Origin: Amphirosellinia nigrospora
Taxonomy: Eukaryota; Ascomycota; Sordariomycetes; Xylariales; Xylariaceae
Assembly: GCA_004123355.1 (NCBI GenBank)
Contig: SCHM01000003.1
Coordinates: 7,273,058 to 7,337,057 of the forward strand
Length of the DNA stretch: 64,000 nt
Reading direction: 5' to 3'
Part shown: positions 38,446-52,354 of the stretch, piece by piece
How positions within the stretch are numbered: position 1 is the stretch's first letter
Layout: every line of letters starts with the position of its first letter
Translations under genes and position numbers: made by a program
Notes under the pieces: model-generated
Seen by the model: only the letters and a program-made list of their open reading frames with translations
What the model was told of the DNA's origin: nothing
The model's database searches: none

Positions 38446-40382
38446 CTAAAAGCCCTTTAAGTTAAAGGTAAAAAAGCTTAAGTTTTTAGGATTTACAAGT
38501 ATACTTTAGTAAGTTAAGGTTGCTAGCTATATTAGCGTAGTTTTTCCGAATAAGTTGCTTTTAACGCGCTTTATTATTTTGCTTTAATTTATAAAAGCTT
38601 TTTTTTTTGTATAACTATGTTAATAATATTTGCTTGTTTTATCGATAGTAATAATATATATTAAAGCTATATTATTGTTTTATAAATAAATTATAAAATT
38701 TGTTTGATTTTTTTGCTATAATAATAATATATATTTTAAAATAATAACTAGCAAATAATATTTAATTTTTTTTATAGCAATTTTTTTATATATTATTGTT
38801 ATATAATAAGTTATATTTTTTATTTGTATTTTTTTTTTAAGCTTTTATTAAATATAAAATACTATTTTTTTTTAAAAAATCGATTTTTTTTTTTATCTTT
38901 TAATATTTTAAATAAATAGTATAATAAAAATTTAATAATAATAAAATAAACATATTTTATATATTTTTAAATATAATATATATTTAGTAACTTTTTTTCG
39001 AATATAAAATAAAAATAATGATTATTTTTTATTAAGCAAAATAGTTTAATAAATAACTAATATTTTAAATAGTTTATTTATTTATTAGCTTATTGTTTAT
39101 ATATAAAGTTAAAAATAAAATAGTAGCTTTTAAAACCTAGTTCGTTGTTATATTTAATAAGCTAGTATTAAAATCGTTAAATTTAAAATATATTTATAAA
39201 TAGCAGTTTACGTAAAATATTAATAAAAAGGACTATTTAGTAGTTATAAAAGTATTATATAGTATAGCTTGGCTTTTATATAATTTTATATTATATTTTT
39301 TTAATAATATTGTGTAAAGTTTTTATATAACGGTTTTTATTAGTATAAGCTGTATTTTATTCGATTTTAATAAGCTTATTATTAATAGTTTTATTTGTTA
39401 TATTTTTATAATATAATATAATATTAAACGTTAGTTTTTTTGAAAAAAAAATTCTTGGTTATAAAATATAATTTTATAACTTAAAAAATTACTTATAAAT
39501 AATCTTTTTTATAGTTTTCGAAGTGTTTATATTATAAAACTAACTATAAAATAATCGATTATAATAAACCGTATAATAATAAAATAAATAAAAATAAAAT
39601 ATAATAAACTATTAATTAATATATAATTATTTAGCTATTATTTAATTATAACGTTTAATATATATAATAAATTAAATTATTATTTAATAAAAATAATGTT
39701 TAAAATAATAATAATAATAAAATAAATAAATATTTATATTATAATAAAATAGTTAAAATTAAAAATATAGTTAGCAGCTAAAGTTCGTAAATAAATAAGT
39801 AATATTTATAAACAAAAAAAATATACGAAAAAAATAATAAATAAATAAAAAAAAATAAATATTTATTAATAAGTTATACTTAAAAACGAATAAAAATTAT
39901 TTATTATCGAAAAAAATAAACTTGGCTAAAAATAATACTAATAAGCTTAAATAAATCTTTAAAAAAAGCTTTAAAAAGCAAAATAAAATATAAATAAAAT
40001 AAGACTTCGGAATAAAATAAATTAAATAAAACTTAAATAGCTAATCAGCAATTAGCAATCGGCAATAATAAGGTCGTAGGTTTTAAATCTATATTATTTT
40101 TAATATTAAAATATATAAATAGTTATAAATAAATAAATAAATATTTTTTAAAAAGTTACCCGAATTATTAGTATTAAATAAAAATAAAAAACGTAAATAT
40201 AAAACTTTAAATAGGTTATACGTTAAGTATAAAAAGTAGAAAAAAGCCTTAAATAATAAAATAGTTTTTAATTAAAATAAAAAATTTCCTATTTAAAATA
40301 TAAAGCTAAATAAGAAAATTTTTTATCGATAAAAAAAAACCTTTTTTTTATTTAGTTGTACTTCTTTTATAAAACTTAAGCA
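38446..40382 (-). mobile_element. TSD-less element, copy X (1.94 kb), minus orientation
   Basis: On the minus strand, it starts at 40382 with TGCTTAAGTTTTATAAAAG and ends at 38446 in CTTTTAG. It shares about 150 bp of 5' end and 100-200 bp of 3' end with the other copies, but its interior is different and longer. No coding frame. It lies directly head to tail with copy Y; together they sit at an A|T site inside copy B with no duplication. Confidence 0.7.
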
Positions 40383-42900
40383 CTAAAGGCCCTTTAATCT
40401 AGGGGCAAAAACTTGAGTTTTTAAGATTTACGTATTTATTTTAATAAGTATATAATAAATAATTATAGTTACTAGTTATACTAGCTTAATCTTTCCAAAT
40501 AATTTACGTATAATTAAACCTATTATTTTATTTTAATTTATTATTAATCGTAATAACTTTTTCCGTTATATAATTAAATTAAAAACACAAGGTATATTTA
40601 TATACTATAATTTAATTATTATAGTTAACTTTTATTTATATTATTTGCCCGCCGTATTAATAGTAGCTATATAAAATAAAATTATAATATTACTTTATAG
40701 TCGGACTATAACTTCGAACTAAAAGTTAAAATCATAATTTCTTGTTGGCTATAATAAAACAAACGTAAAAGTACGCCCTTTTTAAATATTAATCGGTAGC
40801 AAAAATACGCTTTTTCTAAATACTAGTTAGTAACGAAAATACGCCCTTTTTAAATACTAGTTAATAGTAAAAGTACGCCCTTTTTAAGTACTAATTAATA
40901 GTAAAAGTACGCCTTTTTTAAGTATTAATTAGTAGCGAAAGTACGCCCTTTCTAAATGCTAGTTAGTAGCGCTATTACGCTTTTACTAATTATTTACTTC
41001 TATTTAGAAAAAAAGCAAAAAACTTTTTATAAAAAGAGTTTATAAGCTTTTTTATAAAATGTACTAATTTTTATAATATTTAAGCCTTTTTTAACGAAAG
41101 CTTAACTTTACTAACGCGTTTAAACAAAACTTTAAAGTAGCTTAAACGCTTAAAAAAAAAACTTTATAAACCTAAAAACCGCGTTTATTATAATTAATTT
41201 AAAACTATTGTATATTTACTTTCAATTGTTTAATAAACTTAGCTACATAATATTAGCAGCACTAATACTATAGTTTAGTTTGCTAAAAAAAAGTTATTTT
41301 AAAAAACAGTCTAATAAACATTAGAAAACTTAAATAAGCTATTATTATTATATAAAAAAAAACCTTAATATTCGAGCTTTAAAATATAACAAAAACTAAA
41401 TACTACTAAACTAAGCCCCGGCAAAACAAGCAATTTTTAAACTACCGGACAATAAACTTAAAAATAGTTTCCAAAGCAAAATTATTCGTAAAAACTTTTT
41501 TAAAGCTAACTAATTTTACTTTAACTATAAATTTAAATAATATAAACTTAAACAAAATACTATAATATTATAGTAGCTCCGGGATAAATATATAGCTATT
41601 AATTTACGTTATAAACGTTTTTTGCAGTACTTAATAAAACAGTTTCTAGCTTAAACTCGCTTATAATATAAATTATATAGCTAGCAAATCCTTTTATAAA
41701 ACTTTTTAAAATAGATTTAAAAAAATAAATATTTTCCGCCCGATTAAAAAATTTCGGGCTTTAATCGGCTATTTTAATAGCGTATATTAGTTTTTACCCG
41801 GTAAAATATATTTACCCGGACGTACACGCGTTAAAAAAACAATAAAATTAATATTACTGTTATATTTATAATTAAAAAATTCTTTAAAGCTATATATTTA
41901 CAAATTTAAACTAATAAATAAACATTTAAATTATTATTTAATCGTAATAAAAAGTTTTTAAATATACTAATCGATTAATATTTATAGTTAAATTTTTTTT
42001 TTTTTAAAATATTTCGCGTTTAAAAAAGTATAAATTGCTTATTATTTAATAACTTTTAATAAAAAACTATAAATATAAAATTAAATCTATATAAAAGCTA
42101 ACTAAAAATATAATAAATATAAATTACGTTTTATTTAAAAAAAAGCTACTTTTATTTTTATCGCTTATATATACTAAAACTATAGCTACGTTTTATAACG
42201 TATTTAATAAAATTTAAAGCAGCTATTGCTATAAAAACTTATTTTAAATATTAAACTAAATAAATAGTTATTATTATATAATTAAACATTAATAACTAAT
42301 TGCTTTAATATTTTATAAAATAAAAAATAACGTTAAATTTCCGCGAACTATATATAACGCTAAATACTAAGTAAAAACTATAACTATGTAAAATCTAAAT
42401 ACGCATACTTGTTTAAGCAAAAAAATTTCGCGCTAAAAAAGCTAGCATTTATTTAAAAGTTCCTAAAAAGCTATAAATTTATTAAAACTATAACCGAAAT
42501 AAACTAATAAATCAAAAATATATTTCTTTTAATAGTAGTAAAAACTTTATATAATTATTTTCAGAAATAGCTTTAACGCTAAAATAAAATCGTAAACCGA
42601 ATTCTTTTTTTATTATATAAATATAAAACATTAATTATTAAATAAATAAAACTTTTAGCCTATAAAAAAAATAAAATATAAATAACTAGGAAATAAATAA
42701 ATTAACTAAAATATAACGTAAATATAATAAAATTATTATAACGTTATACGTTAATAAATTAAGTTGATAGTTAAAAGTAAAAAAGTTCTTAATTAAAGTA
42801 CCCGAATTTCCTCTTTAGGAAATAAAGCTAAAAAATTTTTTTTTTTCGACAAAAAAACCTTCTTTTCACTTAGTCGTACTTCCTTTATAAAACTTAAACA
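40383..42900 (-). mobile_element. TSD-less element, copy Y (2.52 kb), minus orientation
   Basis: On the minus strand, it starts TGTTTAAGTTTTATAAAGG at 42900 and ends CCTTTAG at 40383, abutting copy X without a spacer. The interior is unlike that of the 1.5-kb copies. It includes a 35-bp x6 tandem array (40765-40975), and about 41200-42780 is less mutated than its surroundings. No protein could be recognised on either strand. It is the longest member and the best place to look for a cargo or relic gene of the family. Confidence 0.7.
40765..40975 (-). repeat. Tandem array, about 35 bp x6, inside copy Y
   Basis: Six imperfect units around the core GTACGCCCTTTTTAAATACT, each starting GTAGCGAAA-like. 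The retained CG-rich core shows milder RIP here than in neighbouring DNA. Confidence 0.8.
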
Positions 42901-44780
42901 TTAATTTAAATATTTATTATTTTTAGGTTATAAACTAGTATTATTATTATAAACTTTATTTAAATATAATTTTTATTAAACTATTTTCTAAAAAAACTAT
43001 AGTTTTTATAAAATTAGCTATTATATTAACGTAATAAATATAGCGGTATTTTTTATAAAATATTTATTTATAACTTTTTTGTTTGTTTTTTACTTTTTAT
43101 TATAATATTTTAAGCGTAGTTTTTAAGTTTTTAAAATTTTAAAGTTTTAAATCGATCGTAATAAACGCGTTTTTTAAGTTTTCGAGTTTTTTTTTTTAAA
43201 CGTTTTAGCTAATTTATAAAGTTTTTATTAAATTTATTAATAAGTTTAAGCTTTTTTTAAAAGGTTTTTTTTTTTTAAACGTTTTAGCTAATTTATAAAG
43301 TTTTTTTAAATTTATCGGCAAATTTAAGCTTTTTTCGAAAAAAATAAAATTTAATACGTTATAAAAATTAATATATTTTATAATAGCGCTATTATTTAAA
43401 ATATAAAGTTCGTAATTATATTTAAAATTAAAAATAGCTTATAATTATATTTAAAATTAAAATAATTATAATTATATTTAAAATTTAAAATAATAACTTA
43501 TATTTATTAAAGAATTTTTTTAATTTTACTTAAGTTAAAAATCGTTTTAAAAATTTTAATATCGTAATAAGTTTTTTTTATTTAAAATAAAAATTAATTA
43601 TTTATTATAATATTTAATTTTTTAATTTTGCTTTATAATTCGAAATCGTAGTTTAATTATAAAGCAATAATATAATTTTAGCGTATATTACTACTATTAA
43701 TAAAACAAATATATAAAAATATTATATATTAATGTTTATATTTATAAGCAAATTTATTACTATTATTAATTAAACAGCTAAATATTTTTAATATAGTTAT
43801 ATAGTTATATAAAAATAAAATATTATAGTTAATAAATTAAAATAAAATAATAGGTTTTATTATATATAACTTATTAAAAAAAAAGCGAACTAATATAACC
43901 GGCAATTATAACTTATTTTTAACTTAAATATATAGTTCTTAAAAACTTAAGCATTTTTGCCTTTGAATTAAGGGGCCTTTAGTAATAATAATTATTATTA
44001 ATAAAAATATATTTTAAAAAAATATTTTTAAAAAATTAAACTTTAATAAATAAAAAAGCTTAAATTATTATTATTTTAGCTATATATAATATATTAAATA
44101 TTAAGCTAGCTAATATATAAAAAAATAAACTTATAATAAATATAGAAAAAAAAAATAATTTTAAAAAAAATAGCTTTTTTTTAAAAAAAATATTTTTAAA
44201 AAATACTTTTAGTTATAAAATAAATTTAATAAAAAATATTTAAATAAAAAATTTTTATTATATATTTATACTTTATATAATAATAAATTTTTTTAACTAT
44301 AAATAATTTCTTTAAAAATATAAAAAATAAATATATATATAAATATAAACTAATAATTTTAAAAAAAAATTATTAAACTATTTAATTTTATTATTATTAC
44401 GGATTTTTTTATTAAAAAAATTATAAAATATAAATAATAAAATAAAAAAATATTAATTAAGCTTTTTTATTATTAAAAATATATAAAAAAATTTTTAAAA
44501 TAAATTTATAATTATTATTAATTTAATTTATAATATTATTTTAAATAAGCTATAATTTAAATATTATAATATTTATTAAATTATTAATAAAACTATTTAA
44601 TATTTTTATTTTAGCTATTTTTTAATTATAATATAAAAAATTATTTAATAATAAATAAAACTAATATATAGTTATAATATTTAATTTATTAATTTAACGC
44701 CGATTAATAAAACTATAATTTTAAAATCGAAAAATATAGCATTAATAATAATAAAAAAAATAAAACAATATTTAAAAAAT

Positions 44781-45954
44781 TAATATAAAATTATAAAAAG
44801 TACTAAAATCTATATTATATTATATAGTAATATATAATAAATAGTAGTTATAGCTAGAGGCCACTGCTATAGATCTATATATATAAGTAGGTCTTGCGTG
44901 GGGTCACGTAGGGTTACGTGGGCCCTTGCCCACGAGCTACAGCCTCGGGGCCCCACTAGCCACGTAGTAGCTAGTGCCCCTATATGTAACTATATTAAAT
45001 GCCGCATATATATAGCAAAATCTATTAACCTTAATAGCTTAGCCTTAGCTTACAAGCTATAGCCCTAGCTATAGCCCTAGCTATATAGGTCCCTAGATTT
45101 ATTATATTTATTATTGCTTTTGTAAAAGTTTATAGGTTTATAAAGGTTTATAAAGGTTTATAAATTTATAAGTTTACGTAAGTTTATATAAAAATATATA
45201 AGTTTATAAATTTACGTAAGTTTACGTAAACTTATAAAGTTTATAAGTTTATATAAAAATATATAAGTTTATAAAAGTTAAAATATAAAAATAATAAATA
45301 GCTAGCGAAAATATTGTTAAAATAATATTATTTAAGATTTTAATTAGTTTATTTAAATAATCTTTTTATATAACTGCTATATAATATATTTTAAACGTTT
45401 TAACTATATAAATAACGGGTTTTTAGTTAAATAAAAAATTTAAAAAGTATTTAGTTAATTAATTAACGAAAAAATATTAATAATATAATAATAATAATAT
45501 ATAATCGAGTATTTAAATTTATTAATTACGTATAAATATAAATTGCTTAAAGTTAAATATTTAAATTTATTATATATAAAATTTATAAACAACTATTTAT
45601 ATATACTATTAAAAACTAATAAAATTATTTTTAACTATAAAAATTAGCGTAAAAATAATTTAAAAAAACAAATTATAAAACTTAAAAATAAATAACTCGG
45701 AATAGTTTAGTTTTAACTATTTACTAATAAAACATTATTAATATAAAATTAAAAAAGTACTAAAATTTATATTATATTATATAATAATATAATAAATAAT
45801 GGTTATAGTTAAAAGCCACTGCTATAGATTTATATATATAAGTAAGTTTTATATAAAGTCACGTAAAGTTATATAAGCTTTTGCTTATAAGCTATAGCCT
45901 CGGGGGCCCTATTAGCCACGTAGTGGCTAATGCTCTTTGTATATAACTATATTA
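44781..45954 (+). mobile_element. Compact LTR element (1.17 kb), copy E1
   Basis: Direct terminal repeats 44781-44997 (217 bp) and 45739-45954 (216 bp), starting TAATATAAAATTA and ending AACTATATTA. They are flanked by a 5-bp duplication AAAAT (44776-44780 and 45955-45959). The empty site is seen in the copy-2 retrotransposon near 60873. The interior of 741 bp has no frame and contains a GGTTTATAAA-type tract (about 45128-45270). Size and ends fit a TRIM. The left terminal repeat retains a GC-rich core (CACGTAGGG, GGGCCC, CCACGTAGTAG), while the right one is more mutated. Confidence 0.8.
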
Positions 45955-46435
45955 AAAATATAAAACTAAAAATTTTATTTTAAAATATAATAATTTAGTA
46001 TAAAAAAATTTCGATAAAATAAAATAAATAATATTTAATTAGCTTTTATTAAAACTTATTTTTAAAAAATATAAACTATATTTTTTTATAAAAAATATAA
46101 TTTTAATTTTTATTTAAAAGTTTAATAAAAAAAGTTTTTATTATATAAAACGAAATAATATTAATTAATATAAAAAAAACTAATAATTAAAATATTTAAT
46201 TTAAATATAATTATTTTTAATATAATAATTAAAAAAAACTAAATAAAAATATTTATATTATTAATATTAATAAAGTTAATAAAATAATTAAAAAATTAAA
46301 AAAAAATAAAAATAATTTTTAAAAAAAAAAAAATAAAAAATTAAAATAAAAAGCGCAAAAAAAAATACTTAAAAATATTAAAACTTAATATATATTTTTA
46401 ACCAAATAAACTTTAATATATTATTATTATATTAT

Positions 46436-49146
46436 TAATATAAAATTATAAAAAGTACTAAAATTTATATTATATTATATAATAATATATAATAAATAAT
46501 AGTTATAGCTAAAGGCCATTATTATAAATTTATATTAAAGGCCTTTTAATTTAGGGGCAAAAATGCTTGAGTTTTTAGGAACTATATATTTAAGTTAGTA
46601 AATAAGTTATAATTACTAGTTATACTAGTTCGCTTTTTTTAATAAGTTATATATAATAAAACCTATTATTTTATTTTAATTTATTAACTATAATATTTTG
46701 TTTTTTGTGTAACTATATAATTATATTATAAAAATATTCGGCTGTTTAATTAATAGTAATAATAAATTTGCTTATAAATATAAACATCGGTATATAGTAT
46801 TTTTTATATATCCGCTTTATTAATAATAATAATATATTAAAATTATATTATTGTTTTATAATTAAATTATAATTTCGAGCTATAAAGTAAAATTAAAAAA
46901 TTAAATATTATAATAAATAATTAATTTTTATTTTAAGTAAAAAAAACTTACCGCAATATTAAAATCTTTAAAACGATTTTTAACCTAGGTAAAATTAAAA
47001 AAGTTCTTTAGTAAATATAAATTATTATTTTTAATTTTAAATATAATTATAAACTATTTTTAATTTTAAATATAACTATAAGCTATTTTTAATTTTAAAT
47101 ATAATTATAAACTTTATATTTTAAATAATAGCGCTATTATAAAATATATTAATTTTTATAATATATAAACTTTTATTTTTTTCGAAAAAAGCTTAAGCTT
47201 GCCGATAAATTTAAAAAAAACTTTATAAATTAGCTAAAATGTTTAAAAAAAAAAACCTTTCAAAAAAAACTTAAGCTTACTAATAAATTTAAAAAAACCT
47301 TATAAACTAACTAAAACGTTTAAAAAAAAAAACTCGAAAACCTAAAAAATACGTTTATTATAATCGATCTAAAGCCTTAAAATTTTCGGAAACTTAAAAA
47401 CCGCGCTTAAAATATTATAATAAAAAATAAAAAAACAAACAAAAAAAGTTATAAATAAACACCCCATAAAAAATACCGCTATATTTATTACGCTAATATA
47501 ACGGCTAATTTTGCAGCAACTATAGTTTTTTTAAAAAATAGCTTAATAAAAGTTATATTTAAGCAAAGTTATAATAGCAATACCGGTTTATAACCTAAAA
47601 ATAATAAATATTTAAATTAATATTAAATTAAAAAAACAAAAAAATAAAATAACTATAAATATAAATAAATAATATTAAATAATCGCGTTTAATATAATAT
47701 ATAACTATTAAATAATCGGGTTTAATAAAATATAACTATTAAATAATTAAATTTAATATAAAATTAAATTTAATACTTATAATAAAAAAAAAATTAAAAA
47801 TAAAACTTTATAATTTATTTATATTATACTATTATTTTTAATATAAATATTTAATTTTAAATTATTTTATTAAATTTATAATTATTTATATAATAAAAAT
47901 AAATATTAAAAATTAAGTATATATAATAATAGGTAAAAATAAAAAGGTTCTTAATTTAAGTAAAAGAATTTCTTATTTAAAATATAAAAACAAAAAATTT
48001 TTTTATCGATAAAAAACCTTTTTTTTATTTAGTTGTACTTCTTTTATAAAACTTAAATATATATAAATAAGTCCCGCATAAAGTCATATGGGGTCATATA
48101 AGCCCCTACTTATAAGCTATAGCTTTAAAGGCCCTACTAGCCATATAGTGGCTAATACCCTTTATATATAACTATATTAAGTATTATATATATTAGCAAA
48201 ATCTATTAACTTTAATAGCTTAGCCTTAGCTTATAAACTATAGCTTTAGCTATAGCCCTAGCTATGTAAGTTTTTTAAATTTATTATATTTGCTATTATT
48301 TTTATAAAGGTTTATAAGTTTATAAAGGTTTATAAAAGTTTATAAATTTATAAGTTTATATAAGTTTATATAAAAGTATATAGGTTTATAAGTTTATATA
48401 AGTCCGCGTAAACTTATAAAGTTTATAAATTTATATAAAAATATATAGGTTTATAAAAGTCGAAATATAAAATAACGAACAACTAATAAAAGCGTTGTTA
48501 AAATATTATATTGTTTGAAATCCCGATTAGTTTATTCGAATAATCTTTTTATATAGCTGCTATATAGTATACTTTAAACGTTTCGGCTATATAAATAGCG
48601 TATTTATTAGTTAAATAAAAAATTTAAAAAAATATTTAATTAATCGGTCGATAAAAAAACGTTAATAATAATATAATAATAATAATATATAATTAAATAC
48701 TTAAATTCGCTAACTATATATAAATATAAATTATTTAAAGTTAAATATTTAAATTTACTACGCGTAAAATTTATAAATAACCGTTTATATATACTGCTAA
48801 AAACTAATAAAATTTATTTTCGACTATAAAAATTAGCGTAAAAATAACTTAAAAAAACAAACCGTAAAGCTTAAAAAATAAATAACTTAAAATAGCTTAA
48901 TTTTAGCTATTTATTAATAAAAGCACTATTTAATATAAAATTACAAAAAGTACTAAAATTTATATATTATATAATAATATATAATAAATAGTAATTATAG
49001 CTAAAAGCTATTACTATAGATCTATATATATAAGTAAGTCTTACGTAAGGTTACATAAGGTCATATAAGCCCCTGCTTATAAACCATAGCCTCGGGGGCC
49101 CCATTAGCCACGTAATAGCTAGTGCCCCCCATATATAATCGTATTA
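46436..49146 (+). mobile_element. Compact LTR element, copy E2, interrupted by a TSD-less element
   Basis: Left terminal repeat from 46436 (split at 46535 by an insertion, resuming at 48060 and ending about 48179); right terminal repeat 48931-49146 (216 bp). Without the insert it is 1186 bp, against 1174 for E1. The interior is homologous to E1, including the TTTATAAG-rich tract at 48303-48445. The empty site is near 61350. The duplication at the ends is not clear. Confidence 0.75.
46535..48059 (-). mobile_element. TSD-less element, copy W (1.53 kb)
   Basis: Inserted in the left terminal repeat of E2. The host sequence GATCTATA|TATATAAG, seen uninterrupted at 44871, 45829 and 49018, is cut between A and T with no duplication. 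The 3' end (CTAAAGGCC type, mutated) is at 46535, with GGGGCAAAAATGCTTGAG just inside; the 5' end is at 48059. The interior is homologous to copies A, B and Z, with the 72-bp array x2 near 47180-47330. Confidence 0.8.
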
Positions 49147-52100
49147 GTATTAATTTATTATATAAATAAATTATAAAATAAAATTTTTAAAAATAAGTTT
49201 AAAGCTAATTTAAACTATAATTTTTATATAAAATATTATTAAATAAATTAAAAACTATATAAAAATTTTAATTAAAACTTATATAAAAGTTTTATTAAGC
49301 TTAATAATATTTTATATAATATATTTATTTTATTTATAAAAAAACAAATAATAAATTTTACTTTTATATAAATTATTATAAACTAAATAAAATTATAAAA
49401 AAAAGAACTAATATTTATTTTTTTTTTTAAAAAAACCTTAGCTATATTATTAAAACGAAAATTTTTACTTAATTTAATATATAATAAATATTTAATTATA
49501 TTTATATATTATTTAAAAATAAAAATTATATAACGTTTATATAAAATATAATATATATTAATTATTAATATTATTATTTAGTTTTATTAATAAATTTTTA
49601 ACGTTTTAATAATATATTAATAATATATTATTTAATTTTTTAATAATTTTTATAATATTTACGCTAATAATATTATTATTTCGGAAATAATAAAAAAATA
49701 TATTATTTATATATTATGTATATATTAAAATAATTAATTTAAGCTAAATTATAAATAAATTTAAAAAGGTCCGAATTTTATATTATTAAAACTAAATTTT
49801 AAGCTATATTATTAATATTAAAAAAATTCGAATAAACTTTATTAAAAAATTAATATTATATTATATAAAAAACTTTTATATTAATTAAAAACGTATAATT
49901 TTTTTTAAAATTTTATAATTTTTATTATAACTTTATTAATGTTTAAAGTTATATTATTGCGCTTTTAAACTAATTAACGTAAAAAAGCATATTTTTCGTA
50001 TAAATAAAAAATATAAAAAATTATTCTATTAATTTAAAAAAACTTTAATATTTTTTTTTATTAAAATATTTTAATTATAACTTATTAATAAAAGTTAAAA
50101 CTAATTTTTTTAATAATATTAGCTCCGGCGTATTATTATAACTATATAATAAAACTTAGTATTTTATAACGTATTTTTCGAAAATATTTTATAATATTAA
50201 ATTAAATTATAATATTTATAATAAAAATTATTAATAATTATATTATATTTTAAAAAATAAAAACTTAAATTAATTAATAGCTATAATAAACTTTTTTTAA
50301 TATTTATTAATAATTAAATATTAAAATTTTTTAGCAAAAATAATATTTTAATTTAAAACAAATTAAATAAATTAATTTTTTTTAAAATATAATTTTTTAA
50401 TATTATATTATTTTAAAAAAAATAATATATTAATTAATATTTTATTATAAAAATAAAAAACCTAATAATATAAAAGCTAAAAAAAAACGTAATATTATTT
50501 TATAATATTTTAACTAATAAATAATATAATTAATTATTTTATATAAATAAAGTTATATTAAATAAATTTTATCGAAATATATAATAAACTAAACGTTTTT
50601 ATAAAACTATAATTAATTAAGCAGATTTTTAAAAAAAACTATAAAATATAAATATAAAAATTTACTATTAACGAACAAAAATAATAAGCTAAAAAATTTA
50701 TAAAAACTAAAAAATAAATTAATTATATTTTATAAACGTTTAATTATTTTTAATTTTTTATATTTAAAAATACGTTTTATTAAAAAAACATATTATAAAA
50801 TATTTATTATATATTTTAATAAAAATAAAACACGTAAATTTATTATTAAATATTTTTAATAGCTTAAATTAAATAAAAATTATAATTATTATATAATAAA
50901 CTATATAAAATATAAACTTATTAAAATATTTAAAAATAAAACTTTTAATAAACTTATATTTTTTTTAATATTTAAGTATATATAACGCTATTTTATTATC
51001 GATTTTAAATAAATATTTAAAAATAAATATAAATATAATAATTATTAATTATAATAAACTATTTAAATAAATAAATATAAATTATATTTTATATTATAAA
51101 AATAACTATAAAAATATTATTAAAATATACTATAAAACTTTTTTAAGTTTTCGGAATATTTATAACTATATATTAAACTATAAATTTTAGTTTATTTTAT
51201 TTTTATAAATAAATTATATAAGCTAATAAATATAAATATATATTAGTATTATAAAATATTATAAAATTATAAAAAATAAAAATTATAAATAAATATATTA
51301 ATTAAAAGTTATAACTATATATAAATTATTATTAAAATAATTAATTTAAATATATATTTATTAAATTATATTTAAACGTTAATTTTTATATTTTAATAAA
51401 ATTATTGCTTTATAAAATTAAAATAAGTTTTTAATATTATTTAATTTTAACTAAAAAAATTAAACTATAAATAAAAAGCTATAAAAACTTTTTAAACAAA
51501 AAAAACGATTTAAATAAATATATAAAAAAAATAAAAAAATAGTATAATTCGTTAAATTAGCTAAAAAAACCTATAATATATTTAAAAATATATAATTAAT
51601 TAAACTAATAAAAATTAATATAAATTTAACTTTAATATAAAAAACTATATATTAATTTTAAAAAAAAAACAATTTTAAAAAATAAATCGTTTATTAAATA
51701 AGCTAGATTTCTTTATAATATAATAAAAATTTAAATATACGAAAAAATAAAAATATTTTATATTAAACGTTTTTAACTTAAAAATATTAAATCGTTATTA
51801 TATAAACTAATTATAAAAATATTTAATAATTTATTATTAAGTTAAAAAATAAAAAATTTAAAAAAAAAATAATAGCTTAAAAGCGAAAAAAATTTATAGT
51901 TAAAAAATATAAATTTTCGATTTTATTATTAAAAGTTATAATATTAAATAAACTAAAAAAGTTAAAATTTTAATATATATAATATTTTAAAAAACTTTAA
52001 AAATAGTATAAAAATATTAAAAATTTTTATAATAAAAACTTTAATTTAGCTAAACTTTTAGTAAAATTATAATTATAGCTAAATATAACGCAAAATAATA

Positions 52101-52354
52101 ACTTTAACGCGCTATATTTAAATAATAATAAAGTTATAATATAAAAAAAAAATAATATAAAAAAAAACGTATAAATATAAGTGCTATTAAACAAAAAAAA
52201 TTTAAATAATATATAAAAAAACTAATATAATAATTTAATAGTATAAAAGTTTATAAGAACTTATATTAATAAAAACCCGAAACAATTTTTTTTTTCGCTA
52301 AAAAGTAGTTATAACTTTAACTTGGTTAAATTATTCTTTTTTTCAAAGAAAAAG

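Larger units (their letters stand above)
37997..43982 (+). mobile_element. TSD-less element, copy B, interrupted by two further copies
   Basis: Starts TGCTTAAG after host AA and ends CCTTTAG before host TAATAA. The paralogous empty site near 60071 reads straight through the same flanks, proving an insertion without target duplication. Removing 38446-42900 leaves 1531 bp, matching copies A (1540) and 46535-48059 (1525). The interior is homologous to copy A throughout, including the 72-bp x2 array near 43190-43330. Confidence 0.8.

Noticed and set aside
40765-40975. Possible CRISPR-like array
   Set aside because: The units are contiguous imperfect tandem repeats without unique spacers, in a fungal transposon.
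37997-43982. Reading the TSD-less family as Tc1/mariner-type MITEs with TA duplication
   Set aside because: Empty-site comparison shows no TA copy on both sides, the inverted ends are not at the same distance from both tips, and RIP cannot turn a TA into the observed CA.
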